Shown here piece by piece: positions 54,489 to 64,000 of a stretch of 64,000 nt of DNA. Source of the stretch: Parastagonospora avenae f. sp. tritici 18332-5 (lineage: Eukaryota; Ascomycota; Dothideomycetes; Pleosporales; Phaeosphaeriaceae); the NCBI GenBank assembly GCA_022559985.1, contig JAFJTR010000011.1, positions 372,001-436,000 on the forward strand, written 5' to 3'. The notes beneath the pieces are model-generated. The model did not search any database, had not been told where the DNA came from, and saw only the letters and a program-made list of their open reading frames with translations. Within the stretch, counting starts at the first letter, position 1, and every line of letters starts with the position of its first letter. The translations under genes and the position numbers were made by a program.

Positions 54489-54973
54489 CTATGCCAACTG
54501 CGTCTTTCCAGTGACCGGGCATGCTGCGCCCTCGGCAGCTCCCGCAACACTGGGGTGTGTTGAAACCTTGTTCAGGTGATGTCCAACAGTGGCCTTGGTG
54601 ACTGGACATACATCGCCTTCGCCTGCCTTGAGCATATCAGGATGGTCAGGTGGGAGGACGGTGGTTGCGGTTCCGACAACTGGGCAGAGCGCGTCATCCA
54701 TCTTCTGGGCCTCGGGCTCGTTGACGCTCTTCTTCAGCGCCGGGCATTGCGTCGCCGTGTTGGATGCGGATTGGACAGGCGGATGCGAGCTGAGGTTGTG
54801 GTGGTGGTCGGTCGTTGCGCCTACAACGGGGCACTGTTCCCATCAGTAACCACAAGTGAAGGACTGAACGCGTACTGAGGGGTACGTACAGTCTGACCAT
54901 CCTTCGACATATCCACGCTGGGGTGGTTAGGCGGGAGCACATCCGTAGTAGTTCCGATAACTGGGCACGCCAT
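54489..54973 (-). CDS. Small protein built of Cys-Pro repeats
   Basis: A 142-residue protein in two exons, 54973-54890 and 54833-54489, with a 56 bp intron (GTACGT donor). Spliced, it holds six Cys-Pro motifs: CPVIGTTTDVLPPNHP, CPVVGATTDHHHNLSSHP, CPALKK, CPVVGTATTVLPPDHP, CPVTKATVGHHL and CPVTGKT. Each motif is followed at 13-16 residues by an (N/D/S)HP unit in four cases. No signal peptide or membrane span. Cys-Pro dipeptides are known haem regulatory motifs, and His residues next to them could add ligands, but haem binding here is inference. The only cysteines are in the motifs. The last exon alone (from MDDAL) is too short and loses half the repeats. Confidence 0.8.
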
Positions 54974-55473
54974 GATGAAGTATTTTGTGGCGGGTTTAAT
55001 GCTATGGTCTTTGTGGTGAAAGTGGTCAAGGAGTACAGGAAAGCCAGCTGAAGCAAATAGAGGGGAAAGATGGCAGATAAGCGGTCAATAACAAAGCCAA
55101 CGCGCAGGCTAAGTTGCTTAGGTTCCAGTTTGCGTCGTGGATCCACGCCGTTGTTGAGCTACCCCAGATTTGCAGGGATGCGGCTGCACGACGTCATAGT
55201 CAGCGGCTTTGTCGACGCGCTGATTGGCTCAACGCGCTGTGGGGCTGAACGGGCGTGGAAAGGGAGGTTCGCGTCTTTCACAACACATCACCAGCTTCCT
55301 GCGACAGCTTATTCGCAACATTACCAGCTGCATCGCAGCCTTGACAGCCTGCTCGCAGATAGCATACTTTATCGCAGGCTAATTCGGAACCCCATCACAG
55401 GAGGCACATTGACTTAAAAACAGCTACATTTTGAACTATGCTGTGGTAAATTATACATTACAGCAGTGCCTTT
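54974..55473. other. Intergenic region, no gene seen
   Basis: About 500 bp between the CP-repeat gene start and the end of the next F-box-like copy. Holds the promoter of the CP-repeat gene. Nothing else is supported. Confidence 0.45.
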
Positions 55474-57196
55474 CTACGACATCTTAGGCATTGTGCAGCG
55501 ACTCGATGCGTTGAGATAAACCACAAGCTCACCCTTCTTGATCCTGATCATCTTCTCAGCCTTGATCCGCTCGAATTGGTTCAAGGTTACCATAGTTCCT
55601 GTTTGGCGTCCCTTCCAAGCGCCTGACCTACGGACGACCTCGACTTCCATCTCGCGCTCTTGGTGTACGAGGAATCCATGCAGGAATCATTTGGCTAAAT
55701 GTTCAAGCGCATCGAGATGCTGTGGCATGCCGCCTTTCCGAGCAAGGTCATACGCACCATCAAGAAAGATATACTCCAGTCTCTCGCATTGGAGGATGTC
55801 ACTCAAGCGGAACCGCGCAACAAGATCCTTGATTGGGGTAGGACGTACACCTTGGCGGGTATCGTTGATTGTGACCTTGGATCAGTGGAAGGTCATGTCG
55901 ATTTCGACATGCCACAGCAAGATCAATGCTCGGATTCTCAATCAAGGCGGGACTACAGATGTGATTGAACCAGTGCATATGGGGTAAGTTGAGGTACCTC
56001 AACGCGTCCAAGCCCTCATCATCCGGGAGAGCTTCGAGAAACTTGCGCAACCAAGTCGCAATCTTGAACTTTTTCCGCGAGTACATGTACTTCAGGTCGA
56101 ACCGCTTGGTCTTCTGAAGCATGTATACAGCTACCTCGCCAAGCATGTCTTTGTTGGTGAAGGCGAGTGCTGGCAGCCATCCACGTGGAGCACGCGCCGT
56201 CTCTGGAGGAGGAAACGTGCTGGAGTCCTGGTTATTGCAAGCGATCAACACCTTTGGAAAGTCCCAGAAGCAACACGGATTTCGCCACTCATCGTAGTGG
56301 CGGTGACTACTCAAGCGGCCAGCCTCGCTTTCCAAGATGAGATATTCGTGGAGGATCTGGAGCCTTAGCTCGGCTGGTAGGTCCAAGAGCTTGGACTCGC
56401 CCATGTAGCAGTCCATTATGTCCCAGGTCATTTTGCGGAACTCCTTGAAGGCATCGAGAGATCGACTCGGTACGTTCATGTATGACACGGCTTTTGGTAC
56501 ATCCCTCTTGATGCTCATGTTCAAAGATCGCTTGGACAGGCGCACAGTCCCGTTTTTGAGTTGGTGTGTGTGCTCGTGGAATCCATCAAACATGGCTCCC
56601 ATGCGCCAAAGCTCGAAGAGGTCTTCGCCCCAGAAGTCGAAGTCGTTGCTGTATTCATCGCAATTCTCCCAAGCAGCGCATATGCCATAGAAGGTCCAAT
56701 CATCAATCGGTAGGCGGGCATTGCGATCGAAGTTGAAAAGCGCGGCTCGGGGGAGATATGTGTTGCGATCCATTATGAACCACGTCCAGTCCGCTCTATG
56801 CTGGCTCTTCACGAACTCGATGCCAGCTCGGGAGACGTCGGCGAATTCTTTCTGGAACCTCCTCTCTTTCTCTGGAGACGGATGCTTCATGAACGCATAG
56901 CCTGCGGCGGCAAGGTCATAGAAGGCACGGAAGTCTTCATCGACATCGGACTCGACATCCGGTGTTCTTGGCACAGCGTAAGGGCTTGTGTACTCGAGGG
57001 TGTCGCCAGCGGCCGCTGCAGGGTCTTGAAATGCGCAAACGAGCTCAATGCTCTCTACTCGATTGTCGGGTGCGGTCTCGATCGGAGAGGTGACGATGAA
57101 TGGGACATCTCCTAGTACCTTTGCGCAAAGTCAGTCTCGGCTAGGCACGTTATGTTGACTTCAACCTACAGGCTCCATGCTATTAATGAGCTCCAT
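55474..57196 (-). pseudogene. F-box-like gene, C-terminal part broken by a frameshift and two TGA codons
   Basis: Exon 1 (57196-57170) encodes MELINSMEP. A 51 bp intron follows, and exon 2 starts at 57118 (VLGDVPFIVTSPIE). The body contains the family motif LLDLPAELRLQILHEYLILE, then RGWLPALAFTNKDMLGEVAVYML. Near 55900 the frame shifts. In the true frame the text continues EIDMTFH-stop-SKVTINDTR and later LEHLAK-stop-FLHGFLV, and runs to a natural TAG at 55474. The stops are TGA at 55882-55884 and 55687-55689. The intact relative at 57675 has Trp at the second place (LAKWIILGFLV), so TGG changed to TGA. The untouched long frame ends instead at 55799 with an out-of-frame tail. It lies next to its closest relative in direct order. 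Confidence 0.75.
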
Positions 57197-57674
57197 CTCT
57201 ATAACAATGTTTTATTGTCAACAGCGTTTAAGGCGGTGGTTGATAAAGAAGCGCTAGGTGTGGACAATACGAGCGACAGCAAAGCGAGCAAAGGTATTTA
57301 TATACAGGAGGTGACAGAACGGGAGACCCTTGATAATCACCCCAGGCAGCAAAGGAAATGAAAGGCTACATGCTACTAACGCTTTCACAGCACCGATAGT
57401 TCAGCAAAGTCAATCCTCCGAGGACGCACAATATCAGCATCAGCTCATGCGGAAGCCATCTTCCTCACACTGAACCATGCCATGAAGTGGAGCAATAATG
57501 ATGATTCTCGAGTCAATCAGGTTCAGTGCGTTTCAAGGAACGACTTCTTTTGAGAGCAAACAGTTCATCCTATCCAGTGCTTAAGCTCTAACAAGTGGTC
57601 TACGTACTGGTAGCTTTCTAGGAAGCTCATCTGAGATTTCGCGGATACCAAGGTAGCAGCATATCTCCAGAAGA
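57197..57674. other. Gap between two related F-box-like genes
   Basis: About 480 bp, no gene. Carries the promoter of the broken copy and the 3' end of the intact copy. Confidence 0.45.
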
Positions 57675-58809
57675 CTAATCCTCGCGGAACGACAGAGCCA
57701 ATTCGAAATGCTCCAAGTCCTTACTATCGAGCGAAATGATGGTACCAGTCATCCGATTCCTCCACTTTCCATATCGGCGAGCCACTTCGACCTCGACCTT
57801 CTGTCCTCGACGCACAAGAAAGCCCAAGATAATCCACTTCGCAAGGCCTTCAAGCCCGTCCAAATCACTGGCACCTCCACCTCGATTAGGTGCGTTGTAT
57901 ATGCCATCAAAGTACACATGTTGTAAGCTTGTGCAGTTGAGAATTGGCTGGAAGCGAAATTTCTCGACGGCATCGAGCGTGGTGCACGGAATGGCGAGGT
58001 CGGTGTTGTCAGGATCAGGCTTGCGCAGCTTGGAGGAGTACCAAGTGATGTCAAGCTCCAGGAGGTTTTTGCACACTGCTACAAGCTCGAAACTCGGGTT
58101 CGTCGGCGCTGGAATATCATGTTGGCTATTGTACCAGCGCATGTGCGGGAAGTTGAGGTGCTTGACAGCACTCAGGCCACACGGAATCGCGGTAAGGAAT
58201 CCGCGGAACCATGTCGCATTCTCGAAGCCTGCGGCCTCCTTGATGTACTTCAGATCGATTTGTCCTGTGTTCTGCAGCATATGCACAGTCACTTTTCCAA
58301 GAAGCGCCCTGTTCGTGAACGCAAGAGCAGGAACCCAACCCTGAGAGGCGCGAGCTGTCTCAGGCGGCGGGAAGATCCTCGACCCCTGGTTGTCACACGC
58401 AATAAGCACGTCGGGATAGTCCCAGACGCAGCAGCGGTTGCCCCAAGCATCATGATGAACATGCTTGCTGATACGACCGGCCTTACGCTCGAGCTTGAGA
58501 TACTCGTGGATGACATCCGCGCGCAACTCCGGCGGCAGCTCCAGGAACTTCTTAAATAAGACCGGCACGAACTTGTGGTGGTAGGCCTCGGAGACGCTCT
58601 CGCGCAGTCCGCGGAAACATAGGTCTTCGTCGTAAGGTTCCCTGGCGGCGCTCACGGACGCAGCGTATTCTGGGTCCTTCTTCATTCGTTGAATGTCGCG
58701 TAGGGACTGGATGATCCTGGGATCGAGGTCGCGAAAGCTGAATACAGCCTGTGGAAGGTTAGCCTGGCATGCTGATATGATAAAGCTTTAGACATACTGA
58801 GGAATCCAT
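57675..58809 (-). CDS. F-box-like protein (intact member of the second subfamily)
   Basis: A 361-residue protein in two exons, 58809-58798 and 58748-57675. The first exon is only 12 bases (MDSS) and precedes a 49 bp intron; the broken neighbour has a 27-base first exon and a 51 bp intron at the matching place. The family motif FLELPPELRADVIHEYLKLE is at about residue 75. Then come CVWDYPDVLIACDNQ, PETARASQGWVPALAFTNRA and leucine-rich pieces (LSAVKHLNFPHMRWY, CTSLQHVYFDGIY, GLEGLAKWIILGFLV). It is probably an F-box-like/leucine-rich-type adaptor, but no partner is known. Without the tiny first exon the open frame would start late, at MKKDP. Confidence 0.8.
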
Positions 58810-59290
58810 GGTGGCTGTGTTAGCCTTGGCTGAGGTCAAGAGTGGTCGAGTACTGTGGGCTTTGGTTGAGGAGCTGTCAACCAGAGTAGAGTACCTGCTG
58901 ATAGAGAGGGAAACAAGAGCCGTGGTTGGAGCTCTCTTGTATACACAAGTCGGTTCGTCGTGAAAAGACTAGCGTGCACCCAAGCCACGGCTGCCAGGTA
59001 GCGCTCGGCTATGGCCGCTTCTGGCCCTTTCACGACACTGACAGCTACATTGATGTCATCTGCCAAGAAGGGAATGGAGGGAAAGCTGTGGCAATACCCT
59101 TTTCATAAAGGTTTGGCGGCCTGTTCCGCACCGAGGCAAGTTTGGCAGCACGGCTTCGAGATGGTTGTTGTACGTGAGTAAAGCCACCCCTAAAGATTAC
59201 GGACTATGAAACAATTAATTTATGTAGACAAGGCACTCTATTTCATATACTCGATGCTTTGTCTCCATCAGCAGGGCGCACTACCCCTTC
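58810..59290. promoter_or_regulatory. Divergent region between two F-box-like genes
   Basis: A 480 bp gap between the starts of two F-box-like genes on opposite strands. No coding sequence is supported. Promoters of both are expected. Confidence 0.4.
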
Positions 59291-60328
59291 ATGCTGAAGC
59301 CCTTCACGATCCGAAACCATCACATAGCGTACCATCGTGTCTCCTGTTTCTTACACATTACTATATGTTACGCACAATACCCCCTTAGACCGTTCACCGT
59401 ATTCTTCGTTCTGCAACCCTTCAATGTTGTTCGCAACATGCTTACTCGGCATCGTACTCTTTGTATGCTCGCAGCCTTTCTCTGTACCAAACACCAGTCC
59501 AGTCCCCAAATGATTATCCTGAAATTAAAGCGCACTACTCACGCACCAACACCCTCAGCTAGAACCCACCTATTCCCCCGTCTCCCTCTTGAACTTCGGG
59601 AGCAAATCTACCACTTTGCAATCCTACCCCTCTGCTCACGCAATAACGAAAATCAAGTCACCATCACCGCCGCCGACGCCGTTCATGGCAGTGACGCGCG
59701 CTATCCCTCATTTTTACCCTCTGTTTGCCGCGTCAACGAAGCCATGCGCATCGATATCGGTCTGTGGTTCATTAGGCAGACCGAGTTCAGCATTCTATAC
59801 TTCCAGCACCTCGTCCACTTCTCCCAGTTTCTCTCAACTTTTCCGCACAGTCAGGGGTTTGTAGCGATCCGCCGCCTGGACTTCCAGCTCTTCGGGCGCC
59901 ACAAGCCTATCCCCGGTAAACTAAATCCGAGTATCGAATTCATGAAGAAGTGTCCAGAACTGACGCAAGTACGCATGAAGTTCGACGTATGGCAGCTTCT
60001 GCAGCACGAGAAAGAGCAATGGGTACATGTGGATACAGAATTGGTCATGCTGGAGGATATTCCCGCCGCCTTTGGACTCAGTGCATTGTGGGACGTGGAG
60101 GGCCTGGTCACGCTGACGATCGAGCTGTGGCCGAAAGCATTGGCGCGCACGAGTATGGGGATCAAGGTCGTGGTGCCGGATTCTTGGCCGGGGATGGAGA
60201 ATATATGCGAGTGGCTCAGGAAGGGGTTTGCGGAGAAGGGTAGGAAAATAGACGTGAGGCTTGTTGAGAGTTGTAATGCTGGAATACGCTGGTATGCGGT
60301 ACATCAGAGCTTGAGCATGGGTGTATAG
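59291..60328 (+). CDS. F-box-like (2EXR-type) protein, intact
   Basis: An uninterrupted frame of 345 residues. The family motif FPRLPLELREQIYHFAILPL is at about residue 100, followed by PSFLPSVCRVNEAMRIDIGLWFI and FSQFLSTFPHSQGFVAIRRLDF, which align with the broken copies at 47119 and 48597. The first 70 residues are unlike relatives. In-frame ATGs at 59438 (MLTRHRTL) and 59510 (MIILKLKR) would give 296 or 272 residues and are at least as likely as 59291. No introns are needed. It belongs to the first subfamily with the single copy at 16008. Role unknown. Confidence 0.7.
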   Translation: MLKPFTIRNHHIAYHRVSCFLHITICYAQYPLRPFTVFFVLQPFNVVRNMLTRHRTLCMLAAFLCTKHQSSPQMIILKLKRTTHAPTPSARTHLFPRLPLELREQIYHFAILPLCSRNNENQVTITAADAVHGSDARYPSFLPSVCRVNEAMRIDIGLWFIRQTEFSILYFQHLVHFSQFLSTFPHSQGFVAIRRLDFQLFGRHKPIPGKLNPSIEFMKKCPELTQVRMKFDVWQLLQHEKEQWVHVDTELVMLEDIPAAFGLSALWDVEGLVTLTIELWPKALARTSMGIKVVVPDSWPGMENICEWLRKGFAEKGRKIDVRLVESCNAGIRWYAVHQSLSMGV

Positions 60329-60472
60329 TGGTATTGACCATAATGTTAGCATGAGAACATGATTTGAACAATACATGTAGTTATAATTGATCGTACACCG
60401 AACCGCAAGCTTTGCTCGTTACATACGCCATCTATCAAAGCTAAAGAGAGCCTTTCATTCCACAGCTTCGCC

Positions 60473-60736
60473 TCAGAACCCTCCCTTAACACGATCTAGA
60501 TCCAGCCGCCTCAACGCATCCCCTCTTTTACGGTCTTTCTCATTCGCATCGGCCTCTTTCAGTGTGCAAACGTGACATCTGCCTTCCTCTCGTGTCTCAA
60601 GCCATACCCAATTAGGTATGCCGGTCGATATATATTGACATGGCTGTTCACAGCTGCTTTGGGGACATTCGAGTATGTACAGGTCGCGCGCAACATGAGA
60701 GCAGTCGACGTGGCGAGTCTTGACTTGTTGGAACAT
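60473..60736 (-). CDS. Small Cys-rich hypothetical protein
   Basis: An 87-residue frame with ATG in good context (CACAATGTT). Cysteines cluster in the middle (CPQSSCEQPCQYI, CHVC) and the C-terminus is charged. No signal peptide. Such short zinc-knuckle-like proteins occur in fungi, but I do not recognise this one. Weakly supported. Confidence 0.4.
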   Translation of the reverse strand: MFQQVKTRHVDCSHVARDLYILECPQSSCEQPCQYISTGIPNWVWLETREEGRCHVCTLKEADANEKDRKRGDALRRLDLDRVKGGF

Positions 60737-60924
60737 TGTGAAGGTATGTTGGTAGAGTGTGATTTGTATATGATTGTCAATGAAGTTGTTTGAAGATGAA
60801 AGAGGGAATTATGTTTGAGGAGCTTTAATAAGCTTTTGTGGGACGATGATTGAGACTAACAGCGCACACATATCTTGCTGCTTCAAGACACCTTCGACCA
60901 CATTAAACCTGTGCTGTCGCTCCT

Positions 60925-61853
60925 TCATCCATTGAACGACACCCCACGACGCCTGAGCGCATTCAACGGCGGCCCCGTACCATTCATGCCACATCCGTCA
61001 GCAAAACAAGCGCTCGCAGTGTGAATGTACCTGATCTTTCCATCTTCCACCCTAAACAGATGACTGTCCGGTGTTGCCGTGTCATTTCGCGTGCGATCTA
61101 GACCAGTGAATCCCATGAATACATCCACGACGCCATAGACTTCGTCAACAACGTATCGGCGATTTACCATCGGTATGTGCTCAGGTAGTCCGCCGATGTC
61201 GCATGTATTTGCAGATAGGTTGCCACGTCCGGTGTATGCGCCGCCTTCAAGACGAGCGCAGGGTGTGCCGAACGGCACCTGAACCGAGGCATCGTTGCAG
61301 CGGTCTGCATAGGCGTCACTGGCAGCTTTGATGGTCTCCCGGGGGAGGCGCATATTCTCTGGAATCGGATCCCAATTTTCTTGACTATTCCAGTATCTGT
61401 AGCCTGTTGCGTTGAAGGCCCCTGTGCAGGTGGATCAGTTGTCATCGCGCAGGCTGTGCTAAAAATTGACGTACAGTCGCCTTTGTCCGTCACCAGGCTA
61501 TCAATCAAAACCACATTGCCTTCATTGTCAAGCGTCATTTGCGTGTGAATGACATATGGGTGTTTAGGATCGGTCACAATGATCTCTGTGAAGGTCTTGC
61601 ACTGAACGGTGTCAAACATCGATCGATTCGAGTCCATTGTCATTCCGAAGGCTGGTGTGCCATTAAGAATTGTGCTGGTCTTGTTGTTCTCAACGTATTG
61701 CATAGTGTACGCGAGGTTCTCGAATAGATCGTGTTGCCCAGTCGCCATCATACCAATGTACTGTGTTGCGACATTTTCGAGGTGGGAGCGAGTGCACTCG
61801 AATGCTGTCGAGACTGTCGCTAGTGTGATGAGCTTGAGCGCTCTTGAGGCCAT
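60925..61853 (-). CDS. Secreted DUF8021-type protein
   Basis: A 291-residue secreted protein in two exons, 61853-61475 and 61421-60925, with a 53 bp intron. A signal peptide (MASRALKLITLATVSTAFE) is followed by CTRSHLENVATQYI. The fungal DUF8021 pattern is clear: YTMQYVENNKTS, then CKTFTEIIVTDPKHPYVIHT and VVLIDSLVTDKGDW, FNATGYRYWNSQENWDPIPE, then GTPCARLEGGAYTG and VNRRYVVDEVYGVVDVFMGF. Members are extracellular and of unknown role. The spliced form alone gives the DWAFNATG join; the two unspliced frames each break there. Six cysteines suggest disulfides. It is intact. Confidence 0.9.
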
Positions 61854-62251
61854 GGTGAAATCGCACTTTCTGAGACCGGGTCTTCCCTTGGATTGGAGCG
61901 ACAGGAAATATATCGCTTTTCAAAGTCGATGGCTTGAGGTTTGCGCAAACCTGGTTTATACCCGAAGAGCCCGGTTCCTGGATGATATTGGCCAATAGCC
62001 TCTATGCGACTTTCTTCCGTCAATCTGGACTGCCAGGAAGGGGTATTTTGATCATATACACATAGTGTGGGGTCGACCGGCATTGCTGTATTCCTGTGCG
62101 TACTACAGCTCGACCCCACATAGCTCTCATTTCGACTGTTTCCAAGACTTGGAAGCAAGTTGCGCGACGCGCATCAGCTCACGGTTACTCCAAGCACATC
62201 TTAGGCGATACTGGAGGAATGGGACAAATTTGATGCCAGCCTGACTCTTCC
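61854..62251. other. Intergenic region, no gene seen
   Basis: About 400 bp upstream of the DUF8021 gene and downstream of the small secreted protein gene. Expected to hold the DUF8021 promoter. Confidence 0.45.
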
Positions 62252-62609
62252 TCATAGTTCATCTGGTCTTCGCACGCCTGGCATATTGTCGCATTGCCTC
62301 AGTCGACAAGCAATCCATGAAGCTTCGCAGATGTTTTTGCAATGTTCCTCAGCTTCCTCCCACGTGTCCCAATGGGTGTTCATCGATGCAGCCTGCAGAA
62401 TTAGATGCCAGCAAGCAAATTTTACGGCGGGTTGGACGTACAATCTCTTGTGGCGAGGGCGTTCGCTGTCTTGCATCCTTCGTATCTTCGGTTGGCCGCT
62501 TCGCAACCTGCTCCTCGGACAGTTGATGAGAGCCGCAGTGCACCATTCCCATGATCATGAAGGCGATGATGAGAGCGTAGTAATTATGCGCTAGTCGATG
62601 TGCCACCAT
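62252..62609 (-). CDS. Small secreted protein, candidate effector-like
   Basis: A 102-residue protein in two exons, 62609-62442 and 62392-62252, with a 49 bp intron (GTACGT donor, CTAAT near the end). The first 26 residues (MVAHRLAHNYYALIIAFMIM...) form a signal peptide ending near CG-SHQ. The mature part is charged, then has cysteines in EEHCKNICEASWIACRLRQC. The frame joins exactly at the intron. No known family. Small size, secretion and cysteines are usual for fungal secreted proteins, but no effector role is shown. Confidence 0.55.
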
Positions 62610-63127
62610 TATGTACAGATCTGCAACATAGAGAGTATAACAGCGCGCGCGGTGTATCGCGCCGGAGTACGAGATCTGACGCGGAACTTGGGAGGCCAAT
62701 TTTTGGTCTAGCTAAAGTCGGACTAGCTCAATCCCCTGACAACATATTCAACCATCATCGGACCACGTCGAGTCCTTTGAACATCATAGGAGACGTAAAG
62801 ACTCTCGGTACTTAAGAATTGTTGTCACTACATTCAGCACGTACGATGTCAACTGAGATACCAATCAGTTCAACTAGAACCCTTCCCGATGGTCCTTTCT
62901 GCAAACATATCTCCAGCCTCCGAGCGACTACATTACCACTGCTCTGGGCGTTTGTGATATTCAAACAGAAACTTCACAAGCGGCATGAGCAAACTCATCC
63001 TGTTTTGCAGGTGGTCTTCGCTTATATGTCGTCGTACGCTGGGCTTGGCTCAGCCGAGCTTTTCACGATGCACGGCAAAATTATATACGCTTTTCGCCCG
63101 ATATAAAACTATCACTGAACAATCAGT
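62610..63127. other. Intergenic region, no gene seen
   Basis: About 520 bp between divergent starts. A plus-strand frame of 95 codons at 62819-63106 is not supported. Holds the promoters of both flanking genes. Confidence 0.45.
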
Positions 63128-64000
63128 ATGGCCAGTTATAAATGCAGGCATGAGATTCAGGAATTCTGCATCGAGCGGCAGGGTCAGCCATTGAAGGCCG
63201 TCAAGGACCTATCCGTCTTTATCCAGGAGCGGGTCTCTGGCAAGCACGACTTCCAGTACGACATCGATCGTCAGCCACTAGCTCGTGGTCTAGCTTTGCT
63301 TCCTGTCGGCGATGATTCGGACCTAGAAGACAAACTTCTTGGCAATCTGGAGAACACAATGGACAAGGTCAAGAAAGTGATCTCGACGCAAAGTGCAACC
63401 GATAGCGAATCGGCTGATGGTACGCCGAGTAGCAAGTCATCGCGCGACAGCCTGTACGCTCGCTTCATCGGTCTCCTGCTCGAATCGCCTAATACGAGTA
63501 CTCCACAACCAAAGCCGAAGTTCAAGCAAGTCTTCAGTGGGATACTTGGAGCTCCTAGACGCTTTCAGATCCTTTGGCGAGGGCGAACCTCAAGAGACGC
63601 CACAACTGTTGATACGGGTAGAGTCGTGGCATCGCCTCTCCCAGCACTTCCCACGGAGATTAGTGCTTTCAGTCACGCTGAACAACTCCCGGACTATCGA
63701 TTGGACGAGTACGTGTCAATAGTCTCCACTCTAGACGCGGCGCTCCTTCCCCTAGATAACAATGCTCATGTGCAGTCCCGATTACGTTCTCACTCGCTAC
63801 CATCGATCCATACACCCATGACAGCCTTCTTGGATACGGACAATGCCAGCCAAACAGCCACAGTTGACGCGTCGGACGCAGATGGTGAGTCCTAAGTCTT
63901 TCTGACCCCATGCTCTTCTAAAACCGAGATAGAAGCGACGTTTCAACGGTATCGCAGTCCCAGTCACCAGGACGTTGTAGGTTGTAAGAACATGTATCCC
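63128..64000 (+). CDS. Hypothetical protein, runs off the window
   Basis: ATG 63128 opens MASYKCRHEIQEFCIERQG. The frame continues for 252 codons to an intron (63885-63932, GTGAGT...GATAG), then goes on open (EATFQRYRSPSHQDVVGC) to the end of the window. The unspliced frame would stop at 63895, right after the donor, so the intron is likely. The protein is polar, with Ser-rich parts (SATDSESADGTPSSKSSRD). No domain is recognised. The 3' end lies outside. Confidence 0.6.

Noticed and set aside
1..64000. CRISPR array, transposase, reverse transcriptase or biosynthetic gene cluster
   Set aside because: No spaced direct repeats, no catalytic motifs of mobile elements, and no backbone synthase genes were seen.

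Overview
This is eukaryotic DNA from a filamentous ascomycete. Most genes carry short introns of about 46-57 bp with GT...AG ends, there is an intron-containing tRNA gene, and the gene content is typical of Pezizomycotina: a Zn2Cys6 regulator, an MFS sugar transporter, a DUF8021-type secreted protein, F-box-like paralogs, a CIA84-like PPR protein and PET191. A dothideomycete is my best guess, but that rests on general resemblance only. The six-frame ORFs miss exons and often start at TTG or GTG codons, so I rebuilt gene structures from splice sites and moved starts to ATG.

Bases 1-21000 look like ordinary core genome. In order they hold a mitochondrial complex I assembly PPR protein, a 1243-residue secreted protein with ten cysteine-rich repeats, a membrane-anchored kelch protein, a Reb1/TTF1-like Myb protein with a duplicated N-terminal segment, an F-box-like protein, a GNAT acetyltransferase, an unknown protein, and a GPI-anchored App1-type protein.

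Bases 21000-25500 are gene-poor. They contain two candidate multi-exon genes for small membrane proteins that share a transmembrane motif and were visible only after splicing by eye, followed by a tRNA-Val(CAC).

Bases 25900-36750 are again core-like: a Zn2Cys6 regulator, PET191 facing a TGL1-type lipase across a 344 bp divergent promoter, and a 1645-residue protein I do not recognise.

Bases 36750-62000 are accessory in character: long gene-poor gaps, relics, and an MFS sugar transporter. Between 47 and 60 kb lie six F-box-like paralogs in two subfamilies, four of them broken. A GST, a broken hemerythrin-like gene and a small protein with repeated Cys-Pro motifs sit among them. The in-frame stops whose ancestral codon can be inferred are mostly explained by C-to-T (G-to-A) changes, so mutation pressure such as RIP is possible. 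The right end carries a DUF8021 secreted protein, a small secreted protein, and a gene that runs off the window.

I see no transposase, reverse transcriptase, CRISPR array or biosynthetic gene cluster. The most unusual items are the ten-repeat secreted protein with dibasic linkers, the Cys-Pro repeat protein, the decaying paralog array, and the cryptic small membrane-protein genes.
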